This document shows, piece by piece, positions 37,831-49,234 of a stretch of DNA of 64,000 bases. The notes beneath the pieces are model-generated. The model was not told the DNA's origin. It searched no databases and saw only the letters and a program-made list of their open reading frames with translations. The stretch's first letter is position 1; the number at the start of each line of letters is the position of its first letter. The translations under genes were made by a program, and so were the position numbers. Origin of the DNA: Isoetes taiwanensis (taxonomy: Eukaryota > Streptophyta > Lycopodiopsida > Isoetales > Isoetaceae); the NCBI GenBank assembly GCA_021234155.1, contig JAJEKV010000002.1, forward strand, positions 32,169,645 to 32,233,644, read 5' to 3'.

Positions 37831-38254
37831 GTGTTGAAACCAGGTTAGAACTCACCAGCTCTGATAGTAGATCACACATTTCGCAAGAATCGAGCATGAT
37901 GTAGTTGAAAGCAAAAGTAATCGAATCGACGGCGTTTCTCCAAGTTTGGCAGTTTAGGGTTTTGAAGCTTAGGGTTTCGCAGCACTAAAACGTATTCTAC
38001 AATGCATTTCTAAAATGACGACTTTCAAAATGTATTTTTCAAATACATTTCTAAAACGTATTCTTTCAAATGCACATGTTACATGCAAATGTAAATGTAT
38101 TCTTTCAAATGCAAATGTATTCTTTCTAAAATGGTTCTAATATGCGACATGTTACATTGCCTAAAGTTTAAGAGAAACATACTCTGACCTCGCACACGCA
38201 GACGATAACTTGCATTCGGATTACCACGGATAACTTGCATTTGGATTACCACGG

Positions 38255-38325
38255 ATGCTTAGTAGTCGTTTATAAGTAGTTCCTAAGTAGCCGTTTATAA
38301 GTAGTTCGTAAGTAGCCGTTTATAA
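38255..38325. repeat. three GTAGCCGTTTATAAGTAGTT units
   Basis: Near-perfect 24-bp tandem units in the intergenic space of element B, about 200 bp upstream of the transposase start. They may be binding sites for a transposon protein. Confidence 0.8.
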
Positions 38326-38462
38326 TTCCTGCGATCGTTATAATAATCATTTTAATTAAATGACTCAATATTATTAATTGCAGCACTACGAAAATTAAGT
38401 TGGTGGGTAACGAATATGTCCGCTCATTGCGGCACCAATCCCGTGAGTTATTCGAAAATCAA

Positions 38463-38470
38463 TATAAATA
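38463..38470 (+). promoter_or_regulatory. TATA box of the element B transposase
   Basis: TATAAATA lies 49 bp before the ATG at 38519, leaving a short leader. The methyltransferase gene departs in the other direction about 1 kb away, so the stretch 37451-38519 is a divergent control region. Confidence 0.5.
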
Positions 38471-38518
38471 ACGGATGTCCAACTCTCGTGCGTTTACAGA
38501 ATTTCACACAAGTGAGAA

Positions 38519-40947
38519 ATGGCAGCGACAGTAAGCATGACTTCTCCAGGTAAGTTGCAATCTATGCATTTACCATTTGATGCTAATGGAGTTTGCACTG
38601 TGAATAACAATCTAGTTTCACAATGTTTTGGCTTCCAACCGGGTAGTGTGATGTTGCAACAACTGTCGGCAGATAGTGATGTGGATTCCTTGACATATGT
38701 TCTTAAGCTAAACAGTGATGGAGTTTATGTGATTGATAGAGAATTTGAATCAGGTGTAATTGTGACTGGTATCCCTGAGATTATTAGTTCTCCAGCATGC
38801 CCCATAGTTGTGGACTCACCTAAATCTATGGAATCCAATGTAATTGAGAGGTCAATGTTCGATTACTTGATCACAAATGGTGGCAATAGTAAATTGAAGG
38901 CTTGGGCACTTGAGGTTGGTACAACTGTAAGGGTGAACCATTTTCCAAAGTGTTATAATGGTACTGTAGTTTATGAACTCCCATGTGAAAAGAAATGTTC
39001 CAAACCCATGTCGGGAATGGAACAGAACATGGATCCTCACGTCTGGTCCGACCCTTCCCATACAGTTGTCCCTAGTTTTCCAGGTTGTGTCAAGTTATCC
39101 CACTGTTGTGGCCACTTGCAATGCAAAAATACGAGTTGTGAATGTGTTTTAGGAACTGGGGAACCAAATGAGGTGCAATGGAGAGGGACCTTGAGGCATA
39201 CACCATATATTGGAGAACTATCTATTGCCAATGGGTCATTTGAATTGTATATTCTGTAGGGAGCAGCCAGAATGTGTAAGTCAATGCGCATGCAAAATGT
39301 ACTACTGCTTCCCAGATAATACAAATTTTACCAGGTTGGCATTTCACATAAGCAATCACAACCATCCTGTTAGAGTTGCAGAGTCAAGAGAAAGTGTGTA
39401 CGTGGCTAAGGCACTTCTAAACACGTCATCAACCACTAAAGGAACCCGAGAAAAACACAAAGACGAGCTTGCAAACCGACTTTGTGAATGGGAATATTAT
39501 TTCTGAGGAAGAAATCTCGACTTTTCAGACACTGGATTCTGCGGGTGTGGATAAATTCCTTCAAAAATTAGAACCATTGAATAACCAGCGAAGGTATTGT
39601 GCTCGTTTTCTTCATAATTTACATTGTAGGTCAAGGAAGGGAATTTATTTTTAACAATTAAGTAATTCAGATTACGAAGGTGGATTCATAAAGCTAAGGC
39701 TCAGAACAAAAAAGGAGGAGATGAGTTCTCTCAAATTTTGTATTTGAAACAACATAGTAGATACCAGTACTTCCATGGTTCAGTGTTTCCTTACCAATTA
39801 CACGACGACGAGAATGAAAGATGTTACATATTCAGGATGTCTACCGTTGGACCTGGTTCAGGAGTGGATCTCGTAAACAGGATGCGTCCAAGTGGGGATC
39901 TGCAACATAGTGGGTTCATTTCGATCCCGCCAAACGTATTCCCACTTGGACAACATTGGGGTGTCATGTCTATGATCGAGGTAAGTTGCTTTCTACATTA
40001 TGTATTTTTGCAATATGTTATTTCTACAAGTTAAGTAACATAATCTTTTTATTAGAATAAGATCTCTCCAAACCATTGCCTTGTGCGCATGAATGGCGAG
40101 GATTACATTGCACGAGAGATTGTTTTGGGAAAAATTAAATAAGGTGATGGTAAGCAAAGGATTTCCAGAAGCTGAATTCAGAAAATTCATGGCTGATGAA
40201 GCCCAGGCTAACTGGACAGCAGTACGAGATGTGTACAATAATGGTCAGGAGATAGTAGGTGGAGAGCGTTCGTGTCAATTTCATTTCGAACAGTGCTTAC
40301 AACGTCATACAAATAAATACATTTATGAGGCCTTTCGATTTGAGCATTTGGACCTATGCAGGAAATGGAGGAATGCAGAGACCATTGAGATTGCAGAAGA
40401 TATTTATCATAAAATTATAGATTGGTGGCCTGGAAAAGCTGACGAGGTGGACATTAAATCCTTAGCTTCATGGTTGGCTTGGTGGCATCAGAGGGTCAGC
40501 AGGTGGGGAAATTACATGCTTACAGGAATGGATATAGCCAGTGCCATACATGTCCCTCAGACTAACCTGTCAGAATCCAGGCATGGAAGCTGGTTAGCAG
40601 CTAGGGGATACCGAAAGACTATGAGTTTATATGATGCGTGTGTGTTTGACATGACAGAAGCACTCTTGCAAAGTTCTAGATACAAGGCATGGTTGGAGGG
40701 CAGACATTTGGGAACAGGGCCTAATGTTTCAAATCTGTTGGGAAGATTAGAAAGAAATGTTGGCTCCAAAATAAGCCCTATGCAAGGAGTGAATGCTATT
40801 AATGAGCAAGTGTCCAGGAGTGGAATGCCAAACACGCATTAACGTAGGGAACAAATCCACTGTTGCTCCTTCTTTCTATGGAATCAGAAAACATCGAAAT
40901 GGAGAGCAAGAACAAATCATGTGGTTTTGTTCAACCAATGTGCAGCA
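38519..40947 (+). pseudogene. MULE-type transposase of element B, 5' part
   Basis: Starts MAATVSMTSPGKLQS. A Cys cluster (CEKKCSKPM ... CVKLSHCCGHLQCKNTSCEC) is followed by a GCM1/FLYWCH-like finger (CKMYYCF ... HNHPV), then the MULE core: LYLKQHSRYQYFHGSVFPYQ, GPGSGVDLVNRM, RKFMADEAQANWTAVRDV (Asp of the DDE set), RSCQFHFEQCLQRHTNKY, WLAWWHQRV, TNLSESRHGSWLA and SLYDACVFDM. Breaks: 1-bp shifts near 39250 (ELY to FCREQ), 39490 and 39700; an intron with GTAAG at 39981 and AG before 40054; another shift near 40838. Reading then continues (GVECQTRINVG ... FCSTNVQQ) to 40947, where element C begins. The missing C-terminal part is at 48666-49234. Confidence 0.75.
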
Positions 40948-40974
40948 GGGTGAAAGTATGCTGGTGGGTAGCAA

Positions 40975-40998
40975 AAGCATGCGTCCGGACGCATGCTT
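40975..40998. promoter_or_regulatory. perfect 24-bp palindrome and a hairpin at the element C end
   Basis: The 24 bases centred on CGTCCGGACG equal their own reverse complement. 22 bp on, ATCAGCACCC (41020-41029) pairs with GGGTGCTGAT (41047-41056). Both lie just inside the left terminal repeat and could be transposase binding or end-folding sites. The right end lacks the palindrome. Confidence 0.7.
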
Positions 40999-41300
40999 AT
41001 AGCAGGGTTTTAGCCCGCTATCAGCACCCCTGCTTTTGCTTAATCTGGGTGCTGATGGGCGTAACTGCCCGTCATTTCTTTTTACGCCCTTCATGTACTC
41101 GCACGTCCACCTCACGAACGAGCCGTTAGGAAAATGATTGTGGGCTTCGGCTGGATTTTCGCGCAAAGTGGTGTGGTAGTACGTTTAAATTGGATTACCG
41201 TCATGGCCCATGAAATTTCTCCCTCCAATTCACTTATCCTCCCTCTCGGGAATTTCATGGCGCCCACGATACCGGCACGGAGGCAATCACACGTTTAGCA

Positions 41301-44300
41301 TTGGATTTTCGGCCCGATGAATCCCAATCTGATGTTCCAGATTTGTTGGATGTCAATGCAACACAGGAAATATCACGTGAAGATCCAGTTTCCTCTGCAA
41401 TTTACAAGAAATTGGATGCAGCGAGAAAGAGAGAATACAGATTACGGAATAAGATGAGAAAAGCAGCGGCTGAACGGGAGGATCTGAGCATGAGACGCAG
41501 GCAAGAAATAGCCAAGCAAGTAGTTGATTACTTCAATAAGCTCACCAAAAAACATTCACCCGAACTCAAGGCCGATGTGATGAAGAGGGTGGTTCATCAC
41601 CACGAAATGGGAATCTCAGAACCTGGAATTTTGCCAAATCCAAAGGAGTGCAAGGCAGCGGGGGTGCTGCTCAACAACTTGAAACAGACAATGGCAGCCA
41701 CAAAGAGGCAAAGGAACCATGATGTTTGGAGAGCCAGAACCTCGACACTGGTGATGGCTTCTTCCACAAAATCGAGATGCAATTCCACTATGGCAGGGCT
41801 GTTAGGTGCATCTAATTCTTGCTTTCATGCCTGTGCTTCTTCGTGCTTTTAAGTGCTTTTAAGTGCTTGTATCTGCTGAGTGATGCTGGATGAGATATGT
41901 TCATTGATTAATGTGCAATATTTCTTATGATAGGTTGCATGAGGTCAACAATTGCAACTGCTGCATTAAGAAAATCGGAAGCCGTCCTTGGAAATGGTCC
42001 GTGGTCTAGCTTCCAAAGGAGGTTGAGGTGTGATTCTCTCACCCCTGCTTGCAAGCAAAGCATAACAGAATTCTGGAAACAAAATAGCAGAGTCTCTCCT
42101 TGCAAGAAAGATGTTGTGAACACTGTTGGAGAGTCGGGGCTTCAATTTCTTATCCCTTGCACCTTATGGAGGTCACACGGGGTATAAGTTTCCATACAAA
42201 TTTTTCTTTGCTATTGTTGCATAAATATTTCTAACCAACGGCCACCATTCAAATTTGGAGCTATTTCAACAATACAAAAAGGCACATCCTGAACACCCTG
42301 TTTGCTTAAAGGCTTTCGAGAAGTTGAAGCCTATTTATGTAAAGAAAGTATCAGAAAGGAAAACCTGTTGTTGCATATACCATATGAAGTTGGAGTATGC
42401 CAGGGTAGCCCTGAATGCATTAAGGTCGTGGCTGGATTTCATGGTGAAGAGTGCAAGTGCACTGCGAGGTCCGTGGACTGGTGAGGCGGTTCCGCCAGCC
42501 AATATATGTATGACTCAACCAGCGAGCTTTGGAGGGCTGTGGTTTGCAACAAGAGCGAGGGTGAAGAATGGCATAAACATGACTGCTTGATGCAGACATG
42601 TCAGAAGTGTGGCATAAAAACTCTTCCTATATGTCCAAGAGAGAGAGAGAATCATGAGTTCTTGCTTGAATGGAAGACGTTTGAAAAGGTAATACTCTCT
42701 TCATTGCATGCTGCAACATGCTGATATGTGCTGTCATCCGCTGAAAACTGCTTTTGTGCTTTCAACTTGCGCTAATCTTCTGTTTTATGCTACAGACCTT
42801 GTTACAGATTCCAGTGGAGACAGAAGAGGCTGGTGGAGTTGCGCATCGCGTTACCAAGGAGGTGCCAAAAGAAAAGAAAAAGAGCCAATGCCACCAAGAA
42901 GGGAAACAAAAGTAAGAAATCCAAAGGTAGTGGTGGGACACTGAACCAAGTTGCAGCACAAGTTGAGAAGAAGGGAAACAAAAGTAAGAAATCCAAGCAA
43001 GCTGGTGGGACACATACTGAAGCTGCAGCACAAGATGAGACCTCAAATGGCAAGGGGAAAAAAAAGAAAGGACCAAAGCCAGTCCTCAGATTGTCTTACA
43101 AGAGAACGCCATTGAAGGATTTCATTTCATATCTGTGTTCCACATTGAAGATATTCGTGCCACACAATTCTGAGGGCTAGATGGCGTGCCATGCAATTCG
43201 GGAGTTGCACGGACAATATCCAAGATGACACCATTGTTTACGTAATTGATTTTGCGAGAGAATTACAAAGATAAAAATACAAAGGGAGGTTCAAAGCCAG
43301 CATTGGCACAATGACCAGATAACAATTCTCGTCCACATCACATATAGGATGGACATCAATTCTGGGATCAGAAAGCTATTGAAGGAAACCCATTTTTACT
43401 TGAGTGATGACAAGCTTCATGACACTCTTTTTGTGCAGCACTGTCTTAGAAAGCACAATTCATGGCTTGTATCAAATGGTGTAGATTTCTCCAGGCATAT
43501 AGTTTGGTCAGATGGTTGTTCTAGCCAATTCAAATCTGCCCGGCCATTCTATTTCCTACCAAGATATCACCATGAGCTAGGGAAGGAAATAGTATGGAAT
43601 TTCTTTGGGACAGCCCATGGTAAGGGAGAGCACGATGGGCAAGGGGCAGTCCTTAAAGGGGCATTCACTAGAGAGCAGCTCAAGTATGATGGGGTGAGAT
43701 TTAGGGGTCTTTGCTTTGATGCCTGTGAATTCGCAACTCGTTTGGAATGAAGGTACCAACAACGGGGACATCAAAAGGTATTATGCTTTCATCTGGCAGA
43801 TTGATACTGTTGAGTAGTGCTGCCTGTAAACTGCTGTAATGTGCTGAATAGTGCTTTCATCTGCTTTTAAGTCTTTGTGCGGAAGCTGGCATCTTGTGAT
43901 GAGTAGTCTTTGTATTATCTTTGTCGTGAGATGCAATACTGTTGTTTCCTTGCGTGGTACTACGGGTAATTGGAAAGGATGATGTTGATAGGACGGACTA
44001 CCGGATCGTAGGTGAGGGTGGAAGGGACCAAGCAAATACACAGCATCCGGACATACTTGGCCAAATCAAGCACAAGGGTGGCTCATAGAGGTTTAAGTTG
44101 TTTCTGTGGTAACTGTTTGAAAGGAAACTGGTCATCTTGTGTGAACAAGCACAGATTGAAGAATTGGAAATATGTTACACTAAAGCGGATAAGTCTCTTT
44201 GGTGAAGGTGCGAAGACGAAATCGATGAGGCATTTTTGAAGGTGATGGAGAATGGCTATCCGGAAACGTAGAGGAAGGTGATAACTTTGCTGTTGTAGCC

Positions 44301-44511
44301 GAGCAGGGAAATCAGGAGAATGCAGATTTCTATGTGGTCAAATGTGTTAAGCCGAGGCATATCCTTGACAGAATTGTCAAGGATAGCTGGGGTCAGACCT
44401 TCAATGTGGATGAACATGTGTTGGCTGGTTTGTACTATGCTGCCCAGCCAGATGGTAGTTGGGAGCTACTTGAAGACAAAGGCACCGACTTTCCGGTCTG
44501 ATCATCACGTA
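41301..44511 (+). pseudogene. element C transposase-like protein (SDGxxSQFK / HGKG family)
   Basis: Multi-exon and degraded. First part: a basic coiled coil (KKLDAARKREYRLRNKM). An intron follows about 41797, rejoining at 41934 (GCMRSTIATAALRK). Then KAFEKLKPIYVKKV, ERKTCCCIYHMKLEYAR with a Cys triplet, CQKCGIKTLPICP, a Lys-rich linker (42833-43080), IDFA then EVQSQHWHNDQITILVHITY (with indels near 43240-43300), HIVWSDGCSSQFKSARPFYF, WNFFGTAHGKGEHDGQGAVL, LSCFCGNCLKGNW and a tail AEQGNQENADFYVVKCVKP ... GLYYA. I know this order of motifs only from uncharacterised TE-encoded proteins of eukaryotes. The Asp residues in IDFA, WSDG and HDG are candidates for a DDE centre. Several indels make it non-functional here. 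Confidence 0.65.
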
Positions 44512-44924
44512 TCGCCTATCAAGTTTGAGATGAATCGATTCCCGGCACCAACAGATTTTCCCTTGAACGGGCTACTCACCGGATGATCCTTGATGATCAC
44601 GCCATATGAAGGTTGAATATGCTTGGCCTAGTTGTTTTATCATTGTAACAAATCTGTAGTTACTTGTGTACTTGTCTCAAATTTTGATCATTGTATTGGA
44701 GACAATGCCCCTAAGACAATGTTTGTAGTATTGGTTTGAATTATTGGAGTATCTTAGTATTGGAAACAATGCTTGTAGTATTGGAGAGTAAGCTTGATAT
44801 ATATTACAGAAAATTGTACACTCAAGATTAGAACATCACTCAATATCACTCAATACTGAAGATAAGACAAAGTAATCATACATATATATTACAAAAAAGT
44901 ACTGTACAATGGTTACTTCATGAG

Positions 44925-47660
44925 TCATCGAAGTCTTGAGTCATCTTTGGTCGCCGGGAAGGGTGCCCAAAGAGCTGCTTTTGTACTTCTAATGGAGCAT
45001 TGAGGATATAGTAGGCGAGACAAGATAGTTGTTGAGGCAAGTAATCCAAAGACTACAAGCGCTGTCTCCTCTTCCAACCATGCATCGGTGATGTCAACTT
45101 TGTGAGATCGTTTCCATGTGACAAACATGGGAAGACAAGTACTCAAAGTTGGACACACAAACTTCTGCAAGAAGTTGTCCTCTTCTTGCCCCTTGAAAGG
45201 CATAATGGGAAGGGTTGTGTGTGCAGGGTTTAGAAACCCTTTGTGTAGGCTGTCATCAACCAAGAAAATCATACCATGATTTTGAGGAAAATCCTCAAGT
45301 ACAACCTTCAACTCCTTGAAAAAATCGCTTTTAAAGTACGTTTGGATGCTTGCATGCATAGCAATGCTCTTGACCATAAACCTTCAAGAATCTGGTGCGC
45401 AAATCGGGAAACAATGCATCCACCATATCCCTTTGTATTCAAGTAGAGAAGCACTCCAAATAACAATATCAAACCTCTGCAGTGCCCACTCCACAAACTC
45501 ATGATACCCTGGTCTGCAAATGAGGTACTTATTTGCAGTTTCTTTTACAACATGCTTGGTTTGTGGTGGAGGCAAGATTTTCCCGTTCATTCTCCTCTGT
45601 TGTGTATGCGTGCGATTACATTTTCGCCCAGCACCATCAACTTCCGTGCGGGTGTCCATCCTTGGACGTTTGCAACCACTTGTCGATGTGTCTTTGCATC
45701 GCGCTTGTAATGCGGCCGCAATGTGTCTTTGGACTCTGGCTTTGGGAAGTGCTATCGGGAGGAGGTCTTTGGACAAAGTCTTTGCAACTTTCTTTGGACT
45801 CGCTTTATCTTTGCTACCGGATGATGGAGAGTGCTGATAGCCATAGTCGATTCATCCTTATTGGTATCTCCCCCGCCCCCAATATATGGGTGTTTCCCGC
45901 TATCGGTAACCCTTGCTTTGCCTTTGTCCCCGGTTTCTTCATTCACGACTGTCTTGTTCTCCGCATGCAAGGATGAGCTACAATTAACAACCTGAAATTT
46001 GAAACACATTCGAAATATAACGGGGATAACAGGCACCTTTTGTATGTTAGAGTTTGTGTCGGCACTTCTTTATCTGTATTGTCTTCTTCATCGAGATTCA
46101 CTAAGTATAACCATTGGCTGCCTTCTTTTTAGCATGACAAGTTTTACGAGAATCCTAAGTTGAATAATCCAAACCAAAATTTGCACATTAAAGGTGGAAT
46201 AAAACAGGGATCAAATATATTAATTGTTTGAACAAAAACCTTTTGGGTGATGGTTTAGGGTTGTCTTGCAAAATCAAGGTTTGCTTGTTCGAAATACATA
46301 AGGCAAACTTACATTAGCCATGTTTTTTCTTTCCAAATGCTACTTCTATGGGGACGCCCTCATCAAGGTCATTTTCGACTCACCCTCACTTTCTTCTTCC
46401 ACAACCTTCCGGCCCTTGACCGTGTCAACCTCGTTTCACCGCTTAACGACATGTCGAATCGATTGCCGACATCTTCGCCATCGTTTTCCTTCCCCCGCAA
46501 AGAACAAGTGTTAGAGGAGGCCTTTGTAGAGGCATTTTTGGAATTTGGAACTATACTATAGTTGTTGGCACCATCACTACTACTTGAATCTCCCTTGGAT
46601 TCAAAGATGCTTTTGGTGTCTCCAGACCTTTGTCTAACGCCAAGTCTTAGCAGTGTTTTGAAGAGGCTTTGGTAGTTTGTTGTCCAATGTCTACAAACAC
46701 CTTCCGATCTTTGTCAATTCAAAATCAGAGCCTGAAAACAGGCATGTACCTTTTTTCCCATGTCTTGGCTGTGGAGTGTGAACCCTTGTGGACTTGTGCT
46801 TGGCTGATCCTGGGGTCCTTTTACTTTTTGGTGTGATTTGTTGTTTCCTTTTCCTGCTGCTACCAGGAGTTGTGTCTACATGCTCATCAACATCAATTAT
46901 CTTCTTCTCGGTTTTGTGAGTCGTTCAAAGATGCAACACTTCTGCTTTCATCAGTATTAAGCTTACCTATTTCCCCGCACTAAGCCCCGTGAGGGAATGG
47001 TCTCTGCGTGCACTCGGCAAAGCATCCTTTTTCCATGAGCAACCTGGTGCAGCTAACGTGATAATGATGTCCACATTTCATCCCCGCAGCCGAGGGTGTA
47101 ATCATCCTGGAATGCAAGACCACAGGTGGAGCATCTCTCCTCATCTCCAATTGGCAATCGGAATGGTATTGGAGTGATGCTGACCAGCTGATCATTTCTC
47201 TTGGTCATCTCCCTCAGCCTGGTGACATTCTTTAAGTGCTGCTGGGCTTTTGCAAGGAGGGACTCGTTGTTGGCAATCTCAGCAGTTAGTGCAGCCACCT
47301 TTTCTACACAGGTTTGATCTATTGGCCCACCCCCCATTTCAAGTAGGGACTTCAACATATATTCTGCCATATCTTTCTCCCTCTCCAAAGTATGAATCTC
47401 AGCAGAGACACCTACATTAGGATCTGGCAGTGCTTGAAGACGTGCAATATTATCCTTTATGGTCTTCAACTTCCCCTCTGCAGCCGAGAAGAAGCTTCCC
47501 TTTGCCTCAGATTGTGCAGCCTGTTCCTTCTTTGACACTAGGTCATTCTCGCTGCAATTTTAGGGCTTCTGCATATCTTGGATCATGCTTTCGACGGGAA
47601 ATATTTTCCCCATAAAGTTTGAGAATCTTCTTTGGACACATTGAAGTACTCTGAATGACA
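44925..47660 (-). pseudogene. element C coiled-coil / zinc finger / FCP1-like HAD protein
   Basis: Read from 47660 down: LYGENISRRKHDPRYAEALK, a long coiled coil (SEAKGSFFSAAEGKLKTIKD ... LREMTKRNDQ), a RING-like zinc site split by a 1-bp shift near 47095 (CSTCGLAF ... KCGHHYHVSC), a basic linker (46752-46930; GSSRKRKQQITPKSKRTPGS) and a C-terminal FCP1/CTD-phosphatase-like HAD fold. The HAD part reads RPGYHEFVEWALQRFDIVIW, SAS, then after a shift near 45410 VDALFPDL and HCYACKHPN, then FLVDDSLHKGFLNPAH with the paired Asp, and FLQKFVCPTLSTCL. The nucleophile motif DxDxT expected ahead of RPG was not found. Further 1-bp breaks at about 47548. The exact exon set between 45800 and 46750 is unclear. 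Function in transposition is unknown. Confidence 0.6.
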
Positions 47661-48665
47661 ACCTCCCTTCTAATTTTCTGGCCGGTTTTCTTTGAGGGTC
47701 GGCTTTTCTCGCAATGCTTTAGTCTTTGTTGTCTGGCGTGATTTCTTTGGGCTCTGCTTTGTGTTCCGCTGGGGCCACCGGTCTGCCGGGTTCACTCTTG
47801 ACCTTGCTCGAATAGGCTCGCTTTTTTTGCCGCCACTTCTTTGCCCAATTGACCTTGAAATTTTTCGGATCCCGCTTGGCCCTCTTGCGGTTGTTGAATG
47901 CAAATAAAAAGGAAACCGTCTTCCTTACTTCTCGTTCTTCAATCCTTACGGGTATATCTTGCTCAACAGCTCAATTAGAGCTTCTTAGTGCTCGGCCTTA
48001 TTTTGTCGATGGATGTCTTGTTCGAATGACACCATTGGTATCCCAAACCTCATTATATTCTCAGCTGCAGATATCACATCCGATTCAAATTGAGAGGGAT
48101 GCACACCCTCGTTTGATAGACCCAGCGTAGGCATGGAAGTCCTCCTCGGTTTCGGCAATCAGCCGGTCGGGTCTTAGGGGCACGTTCCTTCCGGGCTGAA
48201 AGAAATCAAGAAAAACAAATTAACAGGGCACCATAAGCCATCAAAATTGGATTTGCATTTTGCTTACCCCCTAGCATGGCATCCATTGGAATTCCGGCCG
48301 GTGAGCGGCGGATTAACAACCTTCTTCACCATAGTTTTTGGCGTTTGAGTTTTGGAATACTAAGCTTGGAGTGAATCCACGAAATTCTAGAGCTTCTTCT
48401 CCATGTGGGCTATATGGCGAGTAGCAAAAGGTGGGGAGCACGGTTCGAAATTACAAATTCAAAGTTCGCTACCCTTTCGGTCCTGCCATTAGTTACGTTG
48501 GGCGGTAAGAAGGTTATGATTGAAACGGGTACGCCCTATGTGAAGTGACGGGCATAGCATAGGTTACACTTCAATTGGTGAAGGGTGGAAAAAGTAGTGT
48601 GAAGGGTCTTTGGTCTTTGGGTGCCGGGTCGCGTTTTTTGCTACCCACCAAAGATACTTTCACCC

Positions 48666-49234
48666 AAAGACACATGGTATCCCGACACGGTATAGTCACG
48701 TGTTCCTGCTTGAGACCTAGTAGTTGGCCAGTAGCTAGAGGAGTCAACATCAAGGACGAAGAATTACAAGTGTTGCTGAGTAGCGGTTTTGAGGTGAGAG
48801 GGTTGTCATCGACATGTACTCAGTATTCCACTGAAATTTCTTCAAATGAGCCCTCAGGCAGTAGTAGTGTCAGAGTTAGAAATGGAAGACGTGTCAATAA
48901 AAGGGCTAGATTAAGTAATGATGAAGACGTGAACCTGGAGCGAAGTTTTGATATGGAAGCAGAGGTAGTTAGTAAACATATTGTCAGTCGGGGAAAACAT
49001 GTGATTTATGAGCTTAGAAGGGAAACCAACATATACAAAATTGAGGTGAGTACAAATCCGAAATGCAGTTGTCCAGAATTCATGAAACATGAGTGCAAGG
49101 GTAGGTTCCTACTCTGCAAGCACATGTGTTATGTCTACAACAAGGTGTTGGGACGAAATCCAAAAGACAACAAGGAGGTGATTCAAGCTGTCTTGACAGA
49201 TGCTACATTGGCCATGCTTCTTGGTGCTGATTGA
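48666..49234 (+). pseudogene. MULE-type transposase of element B, 3' part with SWIM finger
   Basis: Starts at the right edge of element C with RHMVSRHGIVTCSCLR, then an acidic/basic linker (NGRRVNKRARLSNDEDVN) and a SWIM zinc finger KIEVSTNPKCSCPEFMKHEC then CKHMCYVYNKVL (CxC...CxH), ending at 49234. SWIM fingers commonly close MULE transposases. It is in frame to its stop. The 30 codons upstream of 48666 that also read open belong to element C. Confidence 0.7.

Larger units (their letters stand above)
40948..48665. mobile_element. element C: 7.7-kb DNA transposon nested in the MULE transposase
   Basis: The left end starts GGGTGAAAGTATGCTGGTGG and continues GTAGCAAAA. The right end, read on the minus strand, starts GGGTGAAAGTATCTTTGGTG and continues GGTAGCAAAA. 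Similarity goes on inward (TGCCCGTCA, GGGCG words at 41058-41090 and about 48520-48550). Outside, the left flank is the MULE transposase up to STNVQQ and the right flank continues with the same gene's SWIM part. No clear target duplication. It carries a plus-strand SQFK/HGKG protein gene (41301-44511) and a minus-strand coiled-coil/zinc/HAD gene (44925-47660). Confidence 0.7.

Noticed and set aside
40948-48665. Helitron as an explanation for element C
   Set aside because: A hairpin is present near one end, but there are inverted terminal repeats at both ends and no Rep/helicase gene or CTRR end.
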